Source: Streptomyces avidinii (GTDB lineage Bacteria; Actinomycetota; Actinomycetes; Streptomycetales; Streptomycetaceae). Taken from it: a DNA stretch of 64,000 bases. The stretch is taken from contig NZ_BMVL01000007.1 in the NCBI RefSeq assembly GCF_014650695.1, positions 447,410-511,409 on the forward strand, in the 5' to 3' direction. The first letter of the stretch is position 1. Every line of letters begins with the position of its first letter. The notes under the pieces were generated by a model. That model made no database searches and was not told the origin of the DNA. It worked only from the letters and a program-made list of their open reading frames with translations. A program made the position numbers and the translations under genes. Below are positions 16,310 through 24,144 of the stretch, one piece after another.

Positions 16310-16981
16310 CTAGAGGACTCCCGCCGCCTTCAGGTGCGGCATGAGGGCCGCCGGCTTCAGCCCGGCGGCCCTCGCCGCGTCCAGGGCCCGCCGGAGGTCC
16401 GCCGCCAGCGTCGGCGTGAAGTGCAGCAGCACGATGTCCCCGGCCTCCAGCCGCGGCGTGAGCGGGGTCCCGCCCCAGGTGGTGAAGTCGTGCGTCCAGG
16501 TGATCAGCGCCTTCACCCCGCACGCCTTGGCCGCGAGTCGCACGTCGTCGTTCACCGCCCCGTACGGCGGCCGCAGCAGCTTCGGCGTCCGCCCGAAGGC
16601 GGCCCGGAGCTGCTCCCCGGCCCCGCACACCTCGGCGTCCTTGCCGGCGGCGTCGAGGGTCGTCAGGTCCGGGTGGTTGACGGTGTGGTTCTCGACGGTG
16701 GCCCTCCCCTCCTCCGCGAGCCGGGTGAAGTACCCGGTGTCGTACGAGGTCGCCCCCGGCAGCAGGAAGAGCGCGGCCGGCACCCGCTCCTCCAGCAGGA
16801 TCCGGGCCGCCGCCGCATCGTGGCTCCAGCCGTCGTCGATGGTGAAGAAGACGACCCGCTCCCCGGTCGGCACGTGCGACACGACGGGCGGCAGCCCCGC
16901 CTTCGCCTGCGCGGATCCGGCGGCCCCGAGGGCGAGTGACAACGACGCGAGCGCGGCGACAAGCACGCGGGATCTCCACAT
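16310..16981 (-). CDS. Secreted polysaccharide deacetylase (NodB fold)
   Basis: 223 residues from the ATG of MWRSRVLVAALASL; a GTG 9 bp upstream overlaps the RBS (aaggtg, 6-bp spacing to this ATG) and is not used. A signal peptide ends near AQA. The NodB domain has all key motifs: FTIDDGW (base and metal aspartates), HTVNHPDL (metal H-x3-H), RPPYGAVND and the final HFTPTLAADL. It should remove N-acetyl groups from chitin oligosaccharides or peptidoglycan outside the cell. A perfect DasR-type dre palindrome sits 10 bp upstream of the start, overlapping the ribosome binding site, so I predict repression by DasR and induction by GlcN-6-P. Convergent with the SDR gene, 43 bp gap. Confidence 0.9.
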   Translation of the reverse strand: MWRSRVLVAALASLSLALGAAGSAQAKAGLPPVVSHVPTGERVVFFTIDDGWSHDAAAARILLEERVPAALFLLPGATSYDTGYFTRLAEEGRATVENHTVNHPDLTTLDAAGKDAEVCGAGEQLRAAFGRTPKLLRPPYGAVNDDVRLAAKACGVKALITWTHDFTTWGGTPLTPRLEAGDIVLLHFTPTLAADLRRALDAARAAGLKPAALMPHLKAAGVL

Positions 16982-16991
16982 GCCGCACACC

Positions 16992-17005
16992 TTGGTCTAG
17001 ACCAA
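16992..17005 (-). promoter_or_regulatory. DasR responsive element (dre)
   Basis: TTGGTCTAGACCAA is a perfect 14-bp palindrome that contains the dre core TGGTCTAGACCA. The known DasR consensus is a 16-mer around this core. It lies 10 bp before the deacetylase ATG and its inner part overlaps the Shine-Dalgarno region, so bound repressor would block the leader. DasR controls chitin and GlcNAc use in Streptomyces. Confidence 0.85.
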
Positions 17006-17112
17006 CTCGCAGCGTCAATACCCCGGTCGGGAGTTCCTTCCGGCGTAGGCGCGGGCCCCCCACCACGCTGCTCCCCACCCCACCCCACCCCACCGCACCG
17101 GCCGGGCCGGGA

Positions 17113-18228
17113 TCAGACCTCCACGAGGTCCTTCACACCGAGCTTGTCCCGGGCGAACGCGAGGTTGCGGACCACCCGGTCCCGCTCCGCCGGAGGCAGC
17201 TTGTCCCCCGCGAGCAGCCGTTGCCCGCACTGCGCCGACTCCTCGTACGCCCCGATCCAGTAGGCGGCGACCGCCAGTTCGTCCAGGGCCCGCCACTCGT
17301 ACCAGTCGAACTCGACGAACAGGATGTCGCTCGGGTACGGGATCTGCGCCGCCGCCCGCGCGAACAGGTGCGCCAGCGGCCAGCGCTGCCCCTCGACCCG
17401 GCACAGGCGCGCGAGGTCGCCCAGAGCCTCCGCACGCTGGGGGCGGCTCTCGTGCGCACCCAGGTAGCGGTCCATCACCTCGGCGTGCGGCCGGCCGAGG
17501 CTCGCCGCGAGCCGTGCGGCGTAGAGGCGGGCGCAGAAGACCTCCTCGGCGAAGCCGCCCATGCCCGCCCGGCGGTCGTAGGCGGCCAGGGCCTTCTCCG
17601 GCTCTCCCGCGTCGCGCCAGCTCTGGGCGAGGTAGAAGACGTAGCGGGCGTTGTCGGGTTCCTCGGCCAGACCCGCTTCGAGGACGGCGGCGTCGTGCAG
17701 GTACTTCTTCCGCTGGCCGTCCCGCACCAGGCGGGCACCGCCGCCCACCGAGAGGATGTGGGCGCCCGTCAGCGTCCCCATGCCGTAGGGGCCCCCGCAG
17801 TCGATGTACTCGTGCAGGACGCCGACGTAGCGCCAGGGAAGCCGCGTGGAGACCAGCGCCGGACGCCAGTGGACGAGGGGGCCGTCGTGCAGCGCCACCC
17901 GGTAGGCGTCCTCCGTCAGCTCCGGCATGCGGAAGCCCGGCTCCACCTCCATCAGGTCGTCGGCGTCGATGAAGAGCAGGTAGTCCGCGTCCGCGCGAGC
18001 GAGGTCGATCGCCTCGCTGCGGCTCTTGTCGAAGCCCCTGAACGGGCTCTCGTGCAGGGTTCCGGGCAGATCGCCGAGGACCTCCCGGATCACGTCCTGG
18101 GTGCCGTCCGTCGAGCCGGTGTCCAGGATGACCCAGCGGTCGATCAGCGGCCGCACGGATTCGAGACAGCGGCGGATGACCGGCGCCTCGTCCTTGACGA
18201 TCATGTTCAGGCAGACTTTTGCTTTCAC
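17113..18228 (-). CDS. Family 2 glycosyltransferase with helical C-terminus
   Basis: 371 residues from GTG 18228 (VKAKVCLNMIVKDEAPVIRR). The longer open frame upstream has no start support. The GT-A domain is in residues 1-200: MIVKDEAPVIRRCLES, LDTGSTDGTQDVIREV, and the metal site LLFIDADDLMEVE (DxD as DAD). Residues 200-371 are TPR-like helices (ARYVFYLAQSWRDAGEPEKALAAY repeated), common in the Streptomyces SPBc2-type/TPR glycosyltransferases. It is 41 bp after a GT39-type membrane protein on the same strand, so the two may share one transcript and glycosylate the same lipid or protein. Substrate unknown. Confidence 0.88.
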   Translation of the reverse strand: MKAKVCLNMIVKDEAPVIRRCLESVRPLIDRWVILDTGSTDGTQDVIREVLGDLPGTLHESPFRGFDKSRSEAIDLARADADYLLFIDADDLMEVEPGFRMPELTEDAYRVALHDGPLVHWRPALVSTRLPWRYVGVLHEYIDCGGPYGMGTLTGAHILSVGGGARLVRDGQRKKYLHDAAVLEAGLAEEPDNARYVFYLAQSWRDAGEPEKALAAYDRRAGMGGFAEEVFCARLYAARLAASLGRPHAEVMDRYLGAHESRPQRAEALGDLARLCRVEGQRWPLAHLFARAAAQIPYPSDILFVEFDWYEWRALDELAVAAYWIGAYEESAQCGQRLLAGDKLPPAERDRVVRNLAFARDKLGVKDLVEV

Positions 18229-18269
18229 AGCCCGTCCAACCGAGGTGAGTGCCGACAGGGGAAGGCGGC

Positions 18270-19769
18270 CTACGGTTTGCGCTGCAGGAGCGCGACGGTC
18301 AGCCCGCTCAGCCGCTCCGTCCCGTAGGTCGTGTACTGCGCGCGCAGGGCCCGGGCCTGCTCCGCGGGGACCGGCTCCAGGGGATCCGGACCGGTTCCGG
18401 GGACGACCACCCAGATGCGGCTCTCGCCCCGCAGGCACCGGGCCGGCTGCGTGCAGTGCACCGGGTACAACTCGTCGTTCTCGGCCGCCGACCTGGCGAG
18501 GAAGACCTCCCTCAGCTCCAGATCCCGCCCGAGGTAGTAACGGACCCCGCGGTCGAGCATCCACGGCGCTCCTCGGACGTACACCACCCCGTCGCCCGGC
18601 CGGTGGTACTTCTCGATGGTCCGCGCCGCCCCCGCGTAGTCCGCCCCGTGGGGGACGTCGTGCTCGAACGGCTCCCGCATCCTGCGCTGGTCGGGCAGGA
18701 GGAGCAGCGAGAGCACCGCCAGGACCACGGCGGCGACGCGCCAGGACCGGGCGGCTGCGGCGAGCCCGGCTCCCGCCAGTACCGCCCAGCACGGCACGGT
18801 GAACATGACGTACTGGAAGCGGAAGTAGGAGACCTCGCCGTGGGAGGCCGCCCACAGCACCAGCGGGGGCACCACGACCAGTGCGACGCACGGCAGCAGG
18901 ACCTCGCGGCGTTCCCTTCCCGCGAGCGCGGCCAGCGCGACCACCGCTCCGGCGCACAGGCTCGACGCGAACATCTGGGGCCAGATGCCGACGAGGGCCC
19001 ACAGGTCCGGCTGCGGCATCCAGAAGAGCTGGCGGGACGCCTGCGACCGGCCGAGCAGGATCACCGGCAGGGCGCAGGCGGCGCCGGCCGCGGCCGACGG
19101 CAGGAAGCCCCACAGGACCCGGCGTTCGTGGCGCGCGCGCAGGAGCACCGCCGCCAGGTGGCCCGCCACGACCGTGAGCGCCACGAGGTGCAGCAGGCCG
19201 ACGACGGCCAGGCACGCGCCGTACCCGGCCCAGCGGGCCGGGCTCAGGGGCCTGTCGAACGCCCGGAGCAGCAGGAGCGTGGCCACGGTGGCGGCCAGGA
19301 CCACGAGGGCGTAGCCACGGGCCTCCTGGCCGTAGCGGCTCACCACGGGGACGACGGCGAAGAGCATTCCCCCGTACAGGCCGGCCCGCTCGCCGAAGAG
19401 CCGTCGGCCGATCAGGGCGACGACCGCGGCCGTGGCACCCATCGCCAGCGCCGAGGGCATCCGCAGGCTGGTGTGCGAGTCCCCGAAGACGGCCGTCCAC
19501 CCGTGCATCAGCAGGTAGTACGTGCCGTGCACCGCATCGACGTGGTGCAGCATCGCCAGGATCCGGTCTGTGCTCCGTCCGGCGACGTCCCACGTGACGA
19601 TCTCGTCGGTGCCCAGCAGCGGACCGCGGATCCCGGTGAGCGTGCACGCCAGAGCGGCCAGCGCCGGCCACAGCCACAGCCACAGGCCGAAGGACGCTCC
19701 GGGGAGCTGTCGCCTCGCTGTCCCCGGCCCGGTCTCCGTGTCCCGCGCCGGTCGGATAAGAGTCGTCAC
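18270..19769 (-). CDS. GT39/GT-C membrane glycosyltransferase
   Basis: 499 residues from GTG 19769; a start at 19814 is possible but 19769 has a TATCAC -10-like element 7 bp upstream and no RBS, suggesting leaderless translation. It has at least nine membrane helices. The GT-C hallmark acidic loop is in TDEIVTWDVAGRSTDRI, just after the first helix, and the second loop (VVSRYGQEARGYALVVL) with QEARGY is shared with dolichyl-phosphate mannosyltransferase-like proteins and the ArnT/PMT group. It should use a polyprenyl-phosphate sugar on the outer face of the membrane. It lies directly upstream of a family 2 transferase gene, which could charge the lipid donor. Protein O-mannosylation or cell-wall polymer modification are both possible. 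Confidence 0.85.
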   Translation of the reverse strand: MTTLIRPARDTETGPGTARRQLPGASFGLWLWLWPALAALACTLTGIRGPLLGTDEIVTWDVAGRSTDRILAMLHHVDAVHGTYYLLMHGWTAVFGDSHTSLRMPSALAMGATAAVVALIGRRLFGERAGLYGGMLFAVVPVVSRYGQEARGYALVVLAATVATLLLLRAFDRPLSPARWAGYGACLAVVGLLHLVALTVVAGHLAAVLLRARHERRVLWGFLPSAAAGAACALPVILLGRSQASRQLFWMPQPDLWALVGIWPQMFASSLCAGAVVALAALAGRERREVLLPCVALVVVPPLVLWAASHGEVSYFRFQYVMFTVPCWAVLAGAGLAAAARSWRVAAVVLAVLSLLLLPDQRRMREPFEHDVPHGADYAGAARTIEKYHRPGDGVVYVRGAPWMLDRGVRYYLGRDLELREVFLARSAAENDELYPVHCTQPARCLRGESRIWVVVPGTGPDPLEPVPAEQARALRAQYTTYGTERLSGLTVALLQRKP

Positions 19770-19980
19770 GCAGACAGTGATAGCTGCGACGCGGGGGCGC
19801 CGACGGGTCGCCACGAACGGACGGGGGACCCTTTCGCCTGATCAGCCCCGCTCCCCGATCGGGCCACGACGCATGGGCCAATGTGTTGATATGCCTGCGC
19901 GCCTGCCTCGGGATACCGGGCGCCGCCCGAATGCTGCCGGTGCAGGATCAACCCCCATCGGTTCCACGAGGAGCAATGCA

Positions 19981-20811
19981 ATGAGTCCCGAGAATTGGGC
20001 GCCGTCGCGTCTGGGCCCGCTGCCCCGGCAGGGCAAGTGGCGGGTCGGCAGCGCGGTGGCATCCCTGGCCGTCGTGATGCTCGGCTATACGACTCCCGCA
20101 CTGGCGGTCGCCGACGGACCTCAACCGTCCGGCGCCGCTCCGGCCTCCGCGATGGGCGGGGACAAGTGCAAGGCGGACCACGACGACTGGGAGGAGGACG
20201 AGGAGGAGGACTGGGAGGAGGACGAGGATCCCGAGGTCAAGGGCTCCGGCGGGGGCCACGAGGACCAGTGCAAGGGTGCGACCGGACCGACCGGACCGAC
20301 GGGCCCGACCGGACCGACGGGCGCCACGGGCGCGACGGGAGCGACGGGAGCGACCGGGGCCACGGGAGCGACCGGCCCGTGCGTCGACATCTCCACCTCG
20401 TGGGACGAGCGAGAGGTCAAGTACAAGGCCGTCCTCGCCCCGGACGGCATCGCCTGGGCGGGCGTGTACGACTTCAACGCGCCCAACCCGACCGTACCGG
20501 CCTACACCTGGTACGACCTCACCACCGGCGCGACGGACTATCCGGCCGACCCGTGCGGCATCACGATCGCCGAGACGGCGAACAGGGTCATCGTCGAGGT
20601 GCTCACCACGGCCGGAGCGGTCTGGGAGACGGAGTGCCCGGTGGACCGGGGTGAGCCGGACCTGCTGAACTGCCCCGACCCCGTCGTCTGGACACCCGCG
20701 AACCCGCAGCCCGGGGCGCTCATGCGCAAGCACGGCAGCCCGCAGCTGAAGCCCGGCATCGGCGCTGCCCCGGTCGACAAGGGCCTCTCGAAGAGCTCCG
20801 CGCGGCCCTGA
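19981..20811 (+). CDS. Exported acidic collagen-like protein
   Basis: 276 residues, ATG with RBS acgaggag 8 bp upstream. A long signal peptide (hydrophobic SAVASLAVVMLGYTTPALA, cleavage near ALAVA). Then an Asp/Glu block (DDWEEDEEEDWEEDEDPE), eleven Gly-x-Thr collagen triplets (GPT and GAT), and a C-terminal beta domain of about 140 residues (VKYKAVLAPDGIAWAGVYDF, YTWYDLTTGATDYP, EPDLLNCPDPV). Four cysteines in the C-terminal domain suggest disulfides. There is no LPXTG or membrane anchor, so it may be released or held by the acidic/triple-helix part. Collagen-like proteins in bacteria are surface adhesins or spore-coat parts; the role here is unknown. Confidence 0.82.
   Translation: MSPENWAPSRLGPLPRQGKWRVGSAVASLAVVMLGYTTPALAVADGPQPSGAAPASAMGGDKCKADHDDWEEDEEEDWEEDEDPEVKGSGGGHEDQCKGATGPTGPTGPTGPTGATGATGATGATGATGATGPCVDISTSWDEREVKYKAVLAPDGIAWAGVYDFNAPNPTVPAYTWYDLTTGATDYPADPCGITIAETANRVIVEVLTTAGAVWETECPVDRGEPDLLNCPDPVVWTPANPQPGALMRKHGSPQLKPGIGAAPVDKGLSKSSARP
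20275..20373 (+). repeat. Collagen-like 9-bp codon repeat
   Basis: Eleven in-frame Gly-x-Thr triplets encoded by degenerate (g g c/a)(g c g / c c g)(a c g/c) units. The repeat could expand or contract by 9 bp without shifting frame. Confidence 0.85.
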
Positions 20812-20834
20812 CCCGGCCGGGATCCCACGCCCGC

Positions 20835-20862
20835 GCCGTGCCCGGAACCTTCCGGGCACGGC
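20835..20862 (+). terminator. Terminator of collagen-like gene
   Basis: Perfect 13-bp stem GCCGTGCCCGGAA and TTCCGGGCACGGC with a 2-nt loop, 23 bp after the stop codon, between two convergent genes, so it can serve both. Confidence 0.75.
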
Positions 20863-20889
20863 ACGCGTGTGCAGGTCCGCGTACGGGCC

Positions 20890-22083
20890 TCAGCCCTTGA
20901 CGCAGATGACCTGCTTGAGCTTGGCGACGACCTGCACCAGGTCGGTCTGCTGGTCGATGACCTGCTCGATGGACTTGTAGGCACCCGGGATCTCGTCCAC
21001 GACGCCCGAGTCCTTGCGGCACTCCACGCCCTTGGTCTGCTCCACCAGGTCCCGCGCCGAGAACCGCTTCTTCGCCGCCGTCCGGCTCATCTTCCGGCCC
21101 GCGCCGTGCGAGGCCGAGTTGAAGGACTTCTCGTTGCCGAGCCCCTTCACGATGTACGAGCCCGTGCCCATGGATCCCGGGATGATCCCGTAGTCACCGC
21201 TGCCGGCCCGGATCGCGCCCTTGCGCGTGACCAGCAGGTCCATGCCGTCGTACCGCTCCTCCGCGACGTAGTTGTGGTGGCAGCTGATCTCGCGGTCGAA
21301 GGAGACCTTCGCCTTCCGGAACTCCTTGCGGACGACCTCCTTGAACAGGCTCATCATGGCCGCGCGGTTGAACTTCGCGTACTCCTGGGCCCAGAAGAGG
21401 TCGTTGCGGTACGCCGCCATCTCGGACGTGGCCGCGAGGAAGACCGCGAGGTCCCGGTCGACCAGGTTCTGGTTGTGGTCGAGCCCCCGGGCCACCTCGA
21501 TGTGGTGTGCCGCGAGCTCGTTGCCGATGTTCCGGGAGCCGGAGTGCAGCATCAGCCACACCGAGCCCGACTCGTCGAGACAGAACTCGATGAAGTGGTT
21601 GCCGCTTCCGAGCGTTCCGATCTGCTTCAAGGCACGCTCATGACGGAACTTGACCGAGTCGGTGAGGTAGTCGAAACGGCTCCAGAGGTCCTCGTACCCC
21701 TCCACCGAGAAGCCGTACAGCCGCGACGGGTCCACGGCCTCCTTGTGGAGACCCGTCCCCACCGGAATCGCCCGCTCGATCTTCGACCGCAGCACCGACA
21801 GGTCCCCGGGCAGGTCGTTCGCCGTCAGGGACGTCTTCACCGCCGACATGCCGCAGCCGATGTCCACGCCCACCGCCGCCGGGCAGACCGCGTCCTTCAT
21901 GGCGATCACCGACCCGACGGTGGCCCCCTTGCCGTAGTGGACGTCAGGCATGACGGCCAGACCCTTGATCCAGGGGAGGGTGGCGACGTTGCGCAGCTGC
22001 TGCATCGCGCCGTCCTCGACCGACGCCGGGTCGGTCCACATCCGGATCGGGACCTTCGCCCCGGGCACCTCTACGTACGACAT
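20890..22083 (-). CDS. rtcB: RtcB-family RNA 3'-phosphate/2'-cyclic phosphate ligase
   Basis: 397 residues, full length for the bacterial RtcB family. All catalytic signatures are present: VHYGKGATVGSVIAMKDAVCPAAVGVDIGCGM (metal Asp and Cys), TLGSGNHFIE, WLMLHSGSRNIGN, IIPGSMGTGSYIVKG (GMP-binding) and SASHGAGRKMSRTAAKK, with the nucleophilic histidine in SHGAGR. It joins RNA 3'-phosphate or 2',3'-cyclic phosphate ends to 5'-OH ends using GTP and Mn2+, for RNA repair. It is monocistronic, convergent with the collagen-like gene, and preceded by an unusual AT-rich leader. No rtcA or rtcR genes are near. Confidence 0.95.
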   Translation of the reverse strand: MSYVEVPGAKVPIRMWTDPASVEDGAMQQLRNVATLPWIKGLAVMPDVHYGKGATVGSVIAMKDAVCPAAVGVDIGCGMSAVKTSLTANDLPGDLSVLRSKIERAIPVGTGLHKEAVDPSRLYGFSVEGYEDLWSRFDYLTDSVKFRHERALKQIGTLGSGNHFIEFCLDESGSVWLMLHSGSRNIGNELAAHHIEVARGLDHNQNLVDRDLAVFLAATSEMAAYRNDLFWAQEYAKFNRAAMMSLFKEVVRKEFRKAKVSFDREISCHHNYVAEERYDGMDLLVTRKGAIRAGSGDYGIIPGSMGTGSYIVKGLGNEKSFNSASHGAGRKMSRTAAKKRFSARDLVEQTKGVECRKDSGVVDEIPGAYKSIEQVIDQQTDLVQVVAKLKQVICVKG

Positions 22084-22160
22084 AAGGAATCAATCCCCCG
22101 AAAACCAAAGAAAAGTCAGAAAGCGCAAAAGCCTCGCTCTTGATCCCAAATACGACAGAG
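22084..22160 (-). promoter_or_regulatory. AT-rich leader/promoter of rtcB
   Basis: About 75 bp far richer in A and T than the rest of the window, with tracts gaaaaccaaagaaaag and gcaaaagcctcg on the + strand. On the coding strand it gives a U-rich leader ending gggggattgattcctt next to the ATG. It contains no long open frame. A promoter and 5' untranslated region are the simplest reading. Confidence 0.5.
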
Positions 22161-22267
22161 GACCGGCGCCGGCACCAGCGTGTGCGATAGACATTGTGTC
22201 CAGCCGTGCCCGAGTCACGGCAACGCATTTTCCTGACCGTCGGGGGCCCGCCGGTCGAAGGGAGCCA

Positions 22268-23116
22268 GTGGACGTGCAGCTCAAGGCGGTACGGCGGCGA
22301 GTCCTGCCGGGCATCGCGATGCTCACCGCGCTCGCGGCCGGAGCGGCCGGCCTGACCGGGTGCACCGGCGGGAGCGGCGGCGGGGGCACCAGCGACTCCA
22401 AGGCCGGCGGGAGCGCCGCCGTGCCCGCCCAACCGGGGAAGTACCGCAGTCTGCCCGCGCCCTGCAAGGCCGTCGCCGACAGCAAGAAGCTCAAGGGCAT
22501 GCTCCCGGCCGGCGACAGCCTCACCCAGGAGCAGCGCGACCAGATGTACACCGGCGTCGCGGACGCCTCGTACGACGGCGACCGGCACGTCGGCTGCCGC
22601 TGGACCGGGCAGAGCCCCGAGGAGACCCGGCTGCTGTCGGTCCGCTTCGAGCGCGTGGTCTCCTACGACCGGACCGCCACCAGCGACGACGACAAGGCCA
22701 AGCAGGTCTACGTCCGTCGGCTCACCGACGCGAAGCTGCCCTTCCCCGGCCCGACCGGGAGCCCGGCCGCGAGCCCGACCCCGGCGGCTCCCGCCCCCGC
22801 GCCGCCGGCTTCGCCCACGCCCGCCGGCGGGGCGCCGTCGTCCCCCGCTGCGAGCCCCTCCGCCCCGGTCGAGCTCGGATCCCGCGTCCTGGAGGGCCTC
22901 GGCAGCGACGCCTTCCTGGAGGACAAGCTCAGCCCCGCCGGGGCCAGCGCCGCGCAGTCGCGCACCGTGCGGATTGTGTTCCGCACCTCGAATGTCATCG
23001 TCACCATCGAGCACAGCGTGCAGCCCGCACTGCCCGGCACGGTCCCGCCGAGCACCGAAACCCAGGACAGGACACGGCAGTTGGCCCAGGCCCTGGCCGA
23101 GCGTTTCAGCGAGTAG
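22268..23116 (+). CDS. DUF3558-type lipoprotein
   Basis: 282 residues; GTG chosen because aaggga lies 6 bp upstream. A lipoprotein signal with lipobox LTGC (GLTGCTGGSGGGG) is followed by a Gly/Ser linker. The DUF3558 domain (YRSLPAPCKAVADSKKLKGMLP, GCRWTGQSPEETRLLSVRF, VRIVFRTSNVIVTIEHSVQP) has two conserved cysteines. A 60-residue Pro/Ala/Ser insertion (PAASPTPAAPAPAPP) splits the domain near residue 165, typical of a loop expansion. Paralogous to the following gene; function of the family unknown, outer-surface location expected. Confidence 0.85.
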   Translation: MDVQLKAVRRRVLPGIAMLTALAAGAAGLTGCTGGSGGGGTSDSKAGGSAAVPAQPGKYRSLPAPCKAVADSKKLKGMLPAGDSLTQEQRDQMYTGVADASYDGDRHVGCRWTGQSPEETRLLSVRFERVVSYDRTATSDDDKAKQVYVRRLTDAKLPFPGPTGSPAASPTPAAPAPAPPASPTPAGGAPSSPAASPSAPVELGSRVLEGLGSDAFLEDKLSPAGASAAQSRTVRIVFRTSNVIVTIEHSVQPALPGTVPPSTETQDRTRQLAQALAERFSE

Positions 23117-23230
23117 TGGTGCGCGCCACGCCCCGGGGTGACGGCGCGCACAGCAGCCTGCCACCCGGTCGGGCTACCGTTGCCCGGGTCCCGCGTCCGA
23201 AGAACGACCGACAAACGTACTGAAGGAACC

Positions 23231-23992
23231 ATGCACCGATCAGCCTCGCGCCTCACCCGCGTTCTCGCCTGCGCAGCCGTCCCGGTGATCCTCACCGTCG
23301 CCGGATGTTCGTCCGACTCGGGCAAGGAGTCGGGCTCGAACGGCAGCAAGAAGTCCGGTTCGTCCTCCTCCGCCAAGCCCAACCCGAAGTCCTCCAAGAC
23401 CCTGGCGAAGGCGACCTTCGCCACCCTCCCGGACCCGTGCAAGGCGCTCCAGCCGGGGACGATAGACACGCTCGTCCCGGAGGTGAAGGACAAGAACGGC
23501 CTCGCTGCCAAGTCGAACGACCTGAAGAGCCGTGCCGGGTGCTCCTGGAACGGTCTGGACGAGGACGGTCTGAAGGGCTCGCAGTACCGCTGGCTCTCCC
23601 TCTCCTACTCCCGCTCCGACTCGGACGCCACGCTCGGCGACGCCAACAAGCGCGCCGAGGAGCAGTACAACAAGCAGGTCGAGACGGCGAAGGCCACCGA
23701 GGGCGCGCAGGACCCGAAGGTCGCGGCCGCCGAGGGGGTCGGCGAACAGGCGACGTCGGTCGTCTACACGGTGAAGAAGGACGTCGACTCCTTCAACACG
23801 ACGGTCGTGGCGCGCATCCAGAACGTGGTGATCACGCTCGACTACAACGGTGCCGCGTACGAGGGGGCCGGCGCGCCGGACCACGCGAAGCTGCTCCAGG
23901 ACGCGATCACCGCGGCCAAGGAGGCCGTGGCCTCGGTGGACACCGCGAACAAGGCCCCGGCGGAGCAGCCGGCGTCCCCGCAGCCCGAGTAG
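23231..23992 (+). CDS. DUF3558-type lipoprotein
   Basis: 253 residues, ATG 7 bp after aagga. Lipobox VAGC in LTVAGCSSDSGK, then a Ser/Lys/Asn-rich linker, and a DUF3558 domain without the Pro/Ala insertion of its upstream neighbour: ATLPDPCKALQPGTIDTLVPE, AGCSWNGLDEDG, NVVITLDYNGAAYEG. The two genes look like an old tandem duplication; the 114-bp gap could hold a promoter. It ends with a PAEQPASPQPE tail. No enzymatic motifs; likely a cell-surface ligand or sensor partner. Confidence 0.87.
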   Translation: MHRSASRLTRVLACAAVPVILTVAGCSSDSGKESGSNGSKKSGSSSSAKPNPKSSKTLAKATFATLPDPCKALQPGTIDTLVPEVKDKNGLAAKSNDLKSRAGCSWNGLDEDGLKGSQYRWLSLSYSRSDSDATLGDANKRAEEQYNKQVETAKATEGAQDPKVAAAEGVGEQATSVVYTVKKDVDSFNTTVVARIQNVVITLDYNGAAYEGAGAPDHAKLLQDAITAAKEAVASVDTANKAPAEQPASPQPE

Positions 23993-24144
23993 GAGCGGTC
24001 GCGGGGCGGGGCCTCCTTGGGCGCTGACATCCGGTCACCCGTACGCTGTGCCTGCTGCAGCTCGGTAAAGGCGCGGTAAGTGCCCCGCACGCAGCACCAG
24101 CACTCTGCGCTCGGTATGTGCTCGACAAGGGGAGGGGATCGCGG

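Noticed and set aside
17113..19881. 922-residue minus-strand frame fusing the two glycosyltransferase regions
   Set aside because: The upstream 550 residues are an off-frame shadow of the GT39 gene. The true family 2 transferase begins at GTG 18228.
20275..20373. CRISPR-like short repeats
   Set aside because: The repeats are contiguous 9-bp codon triplets without spacers, encoding a collagen-like run.
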